DNA from: an uncultured Clostridia bacterium
GTDB lineage: Bacteria; Bacillota; Clostridia; Oscillospirales; Ruminococcaceae
Assembly (NCBI GenBank): GCA_947629945.1
Contig: CANRFR010000012.1
Span: forward strand, 1 to 42,263
Direction of reading: 5' to 3'
Length of the DNA: 42,263 nt
Below are positions 39,479-42,263 of this stretch, in pieces. Within the stretch, counting starts at the first letter, position 1. Each line of letters starts with the position of its first letter. The notes under the pieces were generated by a model, which searched no databases, was not told the origin of the DNA, and saw nothing but the letters and a program-made list of their open reading frames with translations. Both the position numbers and the translations under genes were made by a program.

Positions 39479-40426
39479 TTACTGCGGTCTGCCGTTGCGG
39501 AACGCGGTGTCACCGTCCAGCCGCTTGGTGTAAAGTTCTCTTGCGGTCTTGAACTCGTCCCCGATGAACCCGAGCCGCAGTAACCAAGTCCGCATTGCGT
39601 ATTTTGGGTTTTCGGTCTGCTGTGGATTTGAGCTTGCGGTCTTGACCTGCTTTGCAAGCTGGCTGAGCGCCAAGCAAAGCTGTATGTAGCTTTTCAGCTG
39701 ACCTGCGTGAAGTCCGTTCTGCTTGCCGCCCGAGGGCGCGTCAAACTGGAAGAGCCGAAACTCGATTGTTCCCTTTGTAAAGGTTGCGTGGAGGTTCAGC
39801 ATATGGTAGCGGCTGTCGTTGTAATGCTGGTCGCGACCGTAATTCGCGTGTTGGCTGCCATACCAAGTGTCCGCAAGCGCCGCCATGGTCTTGGGCTTTT
39901 TTCGGTTGAGTTCCACCAAAAAATCCTTGCTGACCGTTCGGCAGTAGCGGCTCATGCGGTTTCGGTCGAGGTTCAGCGCGCTTGCGAGAAGGCTTTCGTG
40001 GCTTGCCATTATGTTTGCGAGGTTTCGCAAGGTCTGTGCTGTGTGACCTTTCGCACCGATGTGAATGTGAACTCCGCAGCCCCTTGTTGCGTCACTCTTT
40101 GCGCCTGCCTTGCGAAGTCTGCGGATAAGCTCCTGCAAGGTTTCCATATCTGCGTAGGTGAGTATCGGAGTGACCAGTTCGCATTTCTCGCTGTCGGGTC
40201 CCGCAATGCTGACGTCCTTTTGGAATTTCCACTCGCGACCTGCGCCGTCCCATGCGGAGTAGGTGCAGTAACCGTTGCGGCCTGCGGTGTTCTCGTGGTG
40301 ATGTGTTCCGAAGAAATCTGCGGCAATCTGCGCTGCCTTGGCTCTTGTTATGCTGTTCATCTCAACCTCGACCCCAATGGTCTGGTTCATCATTTCCTCA
40401 ATCTGCTTTGTGGTTTTCTCGTTCAT
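39479..40426 (-). CDS. Amidoligase (COOH-NH2 ligase, Amidoligase_2-type)
   Basis: A 315-aa ATP-dependent ligase of the glutamine-synthetase-like/amidoligase group. Visible motifs: IGVEVEMNS at residues 17-25 (metal-binding Glu pair), CELVTPIL, the conserved GCGVHIHIGAKGHT block near 135, SRYCR, and KGTIEFRLFQFDAPSGG near 245. It ends with a KYAMRTWLLRLGFIG module shared with the gene at 40757. These enzymes form amide bonds between carboxylates and amines, proposed to modify peptides, proteins or cell wall. The start at 40426 follows GGAGG. It shares a promoter/leader block with the gene at 38411. Confidence 0.85.
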   Translation of the reverse strand: MNEKTTKQIEEMMNQTIGVEVEMNSITRAKAAQIAADFFGTHHHENTAGRNGYCTYSAWDGAGREWKFQKDVSIAGPDSEKCELVTPILTYADMETLQELIRRLRKAGAKSDATRGCGVHIHIGAKGHTAQTLRNLANIMASHESLLASALNLDRNRMSRYCRTVSKDFLVELNRKKPKTMAALADTWYGSQHANYGRDQHYNDSRYHMLNLHATFTKGTIEFRLFQFDAPSGGKQNGLHAGQLKSYIQLCLALSQLAKQVKTASSNPQQTENPKYAMRTWLLRLGFIGDEFKTARELYTKRLDGDTAFRNGRPQ

Positions 40427-40464
40427 GGTGGTTTCCTCCGTGCGTTTGTTTTCCTTTCGGTGTG

Positions 40465-40508
40465 TACATATTAACTCTAAAACCACATAATAGCAAGCGG
40501 TATTTGAA
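40465..40508 (-). promoter_or_regulatory. Repeated promoter/leader box, copy 2
   Basis: 40/44 identical to 38511-38554. The minus-strand -10 is TATTAT (40487-40492). It lies ~40 bp before the amidoligase start. Here the leader is uninterrupted and runs straight into the TGT...CCGAAAGG part. Confidence 0.6.
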
Positions 40509-40548
40509 GAATATAATACACGAAATACACACGCAGAAATTGTGTATA

Positions 40549-40773
40549 TCAGCCACGGATTTTTCGCACAACATCAACCCCGAGAATAACGTTCAGCCCC
40601 GAACCGTTATCCCAACGGACAAGCAGATTTCCCGCGTCATCGACCCCTTGAACCGTTCCGCAAGTGCCAATAGGCGGCGCTTGAAAATCGTCCATTGAAA
40701 CCAGTTCCACACGGCAGCCGACAGGGTACTCTTTTCGGTACTGCTCGACCGTTTCTTTACTCGGAAACTTCAT
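40549..40773 (-). CDS. DUF4314-like small protein
   Basis: A 74-aa beta-rich protein (PVGCRVELVSMDDFQAPPIG then GTVQGVDDAGNLLVRWDNG), the SH3-like pattern of the DUF4314 family often found in Firmicute mobile elements. The start at 40773 follows GGAGGTG and overlaps the upstream gene end by 17 nt. Function unknown. Confidence 0.75.
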   Translation of the reverse strand: MKFPSKETVEQYRKEYPVGCRVELVSMDDFQAPPIGTCGTVQGVDDAGNLLVRWDNGSGLNVILGVDVVRKIRG

Positions 40774-41431
40774 TTGCTGCACCTCCGTTGGCAGAAGCTG
40801 CCCCCAGCCTAAAAGCCGAAGACCCCGTGAGGTTTCTCAGCAGAATTTTCCTCTCGGCTTTGTACTCCGCGCCTATGAACCCAAGCCGCAGCAGAAAACA
40901 GCGGAAAGCGTACTTGTCGTTGCCGGTTTCTTTTTCCTTTGCGGTTACTCGCTTTGCGTTGGCGGCAAGTTCGCAGAGTGCGGAAACAAAATGCGTGTAT
41001 GCCTTGCACTCGTCAGCTCCGCATTCGGAGAACCACGGGAACTTCACCGTGCTGTCGGTAACCTCAATCGGCAGCTTATCCACCGCTAAGGCTCTGCGGA
41101 TAAGACCGCCCTTTGCTTCAAGTAGCTTAGTTAGGTTCTCCACCGCCGCACCCTCAAGCGGAACTTCCACCGTAAGACCTATGCTTTCATCGGTGACTTG
41201 TTCGGAGCTTTCTGCAACAAAACCGCGCTCGGCAAGGAACTCAATAAGGTTCTCGATTTCCTCGCTGTCGGCTCTGTCATCGAATTCAAGGTTGCCCTCG
41301 CGGGTCACCGTGAAATAATCAATGCGGTAAGCGTAAGTCGGTGTTCGCAAGTAAACTGCGTCCGCTCCCGTGAACTCGCTGATTGCTTTCACAAGCGGCT
41401 TTCTGTCCTGTGCCTTGTAGTAAATTGTCAT
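40757..41431 (-). CDS. Unknown protein sharing the amidoligase C-terminal module (224 aa)
   Basis: A 224-aa protein. The N-terminal two-thirds are unlike known families in my reading. Residues ~170-212 (KYAFRCFLLRLGFIG then ERKILLRNLTGSSAFR) match the C-terminal module of the amidoligase at 39479 (KYAMRTWLLRLGFIG...TKRLDGDTAFR). So the module may be a shared interaction or substrate-binding segment. The start at 41431 follows GGAGGT. Promoter on the minus strand TTGACT (41486-41491) and TAAAAT (41464-41469), 16-bp spacer. Confidence 0.6.
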   Translation of the reverse strand: MTIYYKAQDRKPLVKAISEFTGADAVYLRTPTYAYRIDYFTVTREGNLEFDDRADSEEIENLIEFLAERGFVAESSEQVTDESIGLTVEVPLEGAAVENLTKLLEAKGGLIRRALAVDKLPIEVTDSTVKFPWFSECGADECKAYTHFVSALCELAANAKRVTAKEKETGNDKYAFRCFLLRLGFIGAEYKAERKILLRNLTGSSAFRLGAASANGGAANEVSE

Positions 41432-41548
41432 AAATCGTACCTCCATTCTTTTCGGTACTACACATTTTACTCGAATACGGCGATAAGTCAACGGGGTATT
41501 AACAGAAAGCCGCACATTCTGCGTAATGCACAATGTACGGCTTAACTA

Positions 41549-41881
41549 TTAGTCCATAATGTAAACTCTGACCTCGACACCAAGCCTGCGACAGTTGTCA
41601 ATAACGAACTTCGTTCCTCTCGATTTCCTGTCCCAGAAAGCAAGCACAATATCCGCGTACTCAATTATCGAGATATTCCGTTTCAGTGGAGCGCTCCTGC
41701 CGAACCTTGTGTATTCCGGCAGAAACTCCGTCAGCTTAATTCCGTGCGACATAGCATATTCTCTCGCCGAGGTGTCCACACCTCTTGCCCCTCCCGAAAC
41801 GATTTCAGTGGTATTTTCGGGGAGATACTTGCCTAAATCTGACACACAAAGACCTCTTGAACCAATAACAGCAACTTTCAT
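41549..41881 (-). CDS. SLOG-superfamily protein (DUF2493/YspA-like)
   Basis: A 110-aa Rossmann-type protein with MKVAVIGSRG at the start and VSGGARGVDTSAREYA near residue 30, the two nucleotide-binding signatures of the SLOG/DprA-like superfamily, and ISIIEYADIVLAFWD. Relatives sense or cleave nucleotide ligands, and related SLOG domains occur in phage-linked conflict systems. GAGGG precedes the ATG. The minus-strand -10 TATAAT at 41933-41938 suggests its own promoter (the -35 is poor). Confidence 0.75.
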   Translation of the reverse strand: MKVAVIGSRGLCVSDLGKYLPENTTEIVSGGARGVDTSAREYAMSHGIKLTEFLPEYTRFGRSAPLKRNISIIEYADIVLAFWDRKSRGTKFVIDNCRRLGVEVRVYIMD

Positions 41882-41991
41882 TTTACCCTCACTATAAACA
41901 TATTATGAACGCATTTAGCGTTTACCCCATACATTATAGCACAAATCGGTGTTAAAATAAAGCCATAATGAATATATTCAGGAGGTTTTTT

Positions 41992-42263
41992 ATGGCTACA
42001 AAGAGTTTATCCATCAGAATTGATGATGAAATGCTCGACAAACTGCATTACGTTGCCGATTACGAGGCACGTTCCGCAAACGGGCAGATAATCGTCCTTA
42101 TCCGTGAATGTATCGAGAAATTTGAGGAAAAGCACGGAAAATCGTGCTCGGCGACAATCCCGGCTCCGGCTCTACTCCTCGTTAATAGCGACCCGCGCAA
42201 TCCCCGCCAGCACGAAGAAAACACACGGCAAAGCCACACCATTACCCCACAGCTTGTACTCTG
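41992..42263 (+). CDS. Arc/MetJ-like ribbon-helix-helix regulator (3' end beyond the window)
   Basis: The first ~50 codons read MATKSLSIRIDDEMLDKLHY then ADYEARSANGQIIVLIREC, a typical Arc-type RHH DNA-binding domain. AGGAGG precedes the ATG. The frame remains open to the window edge through sequence antisense to the methyltransferase C-terminus, where the residues look non-native. An intact relative would stop near codon 52-55, so the tail is either an extension or a lost stop. It is divergent from the SLOG gene. Confidence 0.7.
   Translation, partial: MATKSLSIRIDDEMLDKLHYVADYEARSANGQIIVLIRECIEKFEEKHGKSCSATIPAPALLLVNSDPRNPRQHEENTRQSHTITPQLVL
42172..42263 (-). CDS. C5-cytosine DNA methyltransferase, C-terminal fragment entering from the right
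   Basis: The minus-strand frame from the right edge reads EYKLWGNGVALPCVFFVLAG followed by a short tail and TAG (42172-42174). This is motif X at the end of phage-type C5 methyltransferases (GNGVALP). Only 29 residues are inside the window. It is the first gene of the visible prophage block and would protect phage DNA from restriction. It overlaps the Arc-like gene on the opposite strand. Confidence 0.75.
   Translation of the reverse strand, partial: EYKLWGNGVALPCVFFVLAGIARVAINEE

Noticed and set aside
42060-42242. A 60-aa minus-strand ORF at the right edge
   Set aside because: The correct frame there is the methyltransferase C-terminus ending at 42172; this ORF is out of frame.

Overview
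The window looks like a low-to-mid GC clostridial Firmicute chromosome (Oscillospiraceae/Lachnospiraceae-like; genus not resolvable from sequence alone). The signs are strong AGGAGG ribosome sites, TTGACA-17-TATAAT promoters, a Firmicute-type rpmB and trpS, and a siphophage-type prophage. Three blocks follow each other.

Block 1 (1-5129) is ordinary chromosome. It holds a structured leader RNA leaving the left edge, a membrane sulfatase/LTA-synthase-like protein, rpmB, trpS, a PLP aminotransferase and tRNA-Ala(CGC) with its terminator.

Block 2 (about 5130-14962) is an accessory island directly behind the tRNA terminator. It carries (i) a cassette built on a group II-intron-type reverse transcriptase for which I find no ribozyme, flanked by tiny ORFs and ended by a strong terminator; (ii) divergent HTH regulators, then an Fe-S HhH-GPD DNA glycosylase broken by one in-frame TAA and a 768-aa unknown protein with an Fe-S-loop-like C-terminus; (iii) a separately promoted pair, a NADAR-type ADP-ribosylation reversal protein plus a cysteine phosphatase; and (iv) a small resolvase and a large serine recombinase closing the island.

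Block 3 (about 15150 to the right edge) is a prophage of HK97 type, transcribed almost entirely on the minus strand, so it reads right to left. In transcription order it has a C5 DNA methyltransferase tail, a SLOG protein, an amidoligase/gamma-glutamylcyclotransferase cassette, terminase, portal, ClpP-type protease, capsid, head-tail connectors, major tail protein, a tail chaperone with a -1 frameshift site, tape measure, tail-tip and fibre proteins, holin, GH25 lysin, and two large serine recombinases with their small partner genes. Two independently promoted morons interrupt the structural genes: a NYN nuclease on the opposite strand next to a decayed IS110 element, and a membrane zinc-ribbon protein.

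The most unusual signal is a family of three short (about 65 bp) GC-rich double-hairpin elements at 38.4-39.4 kb. They share an architecture and an ACGGAY loop but have different, still paired, stems. One sits inside a small phage zinc-binding gene: removing exactly 68 nt (the element plus one copy of a 3-bp repeat) restores a continuous 71-codon frame. Another splits a promoter/leader that is otherwise shared with the amidoligase gene. This looks like a tiny mobile or RNA-structured element that I cannot name.
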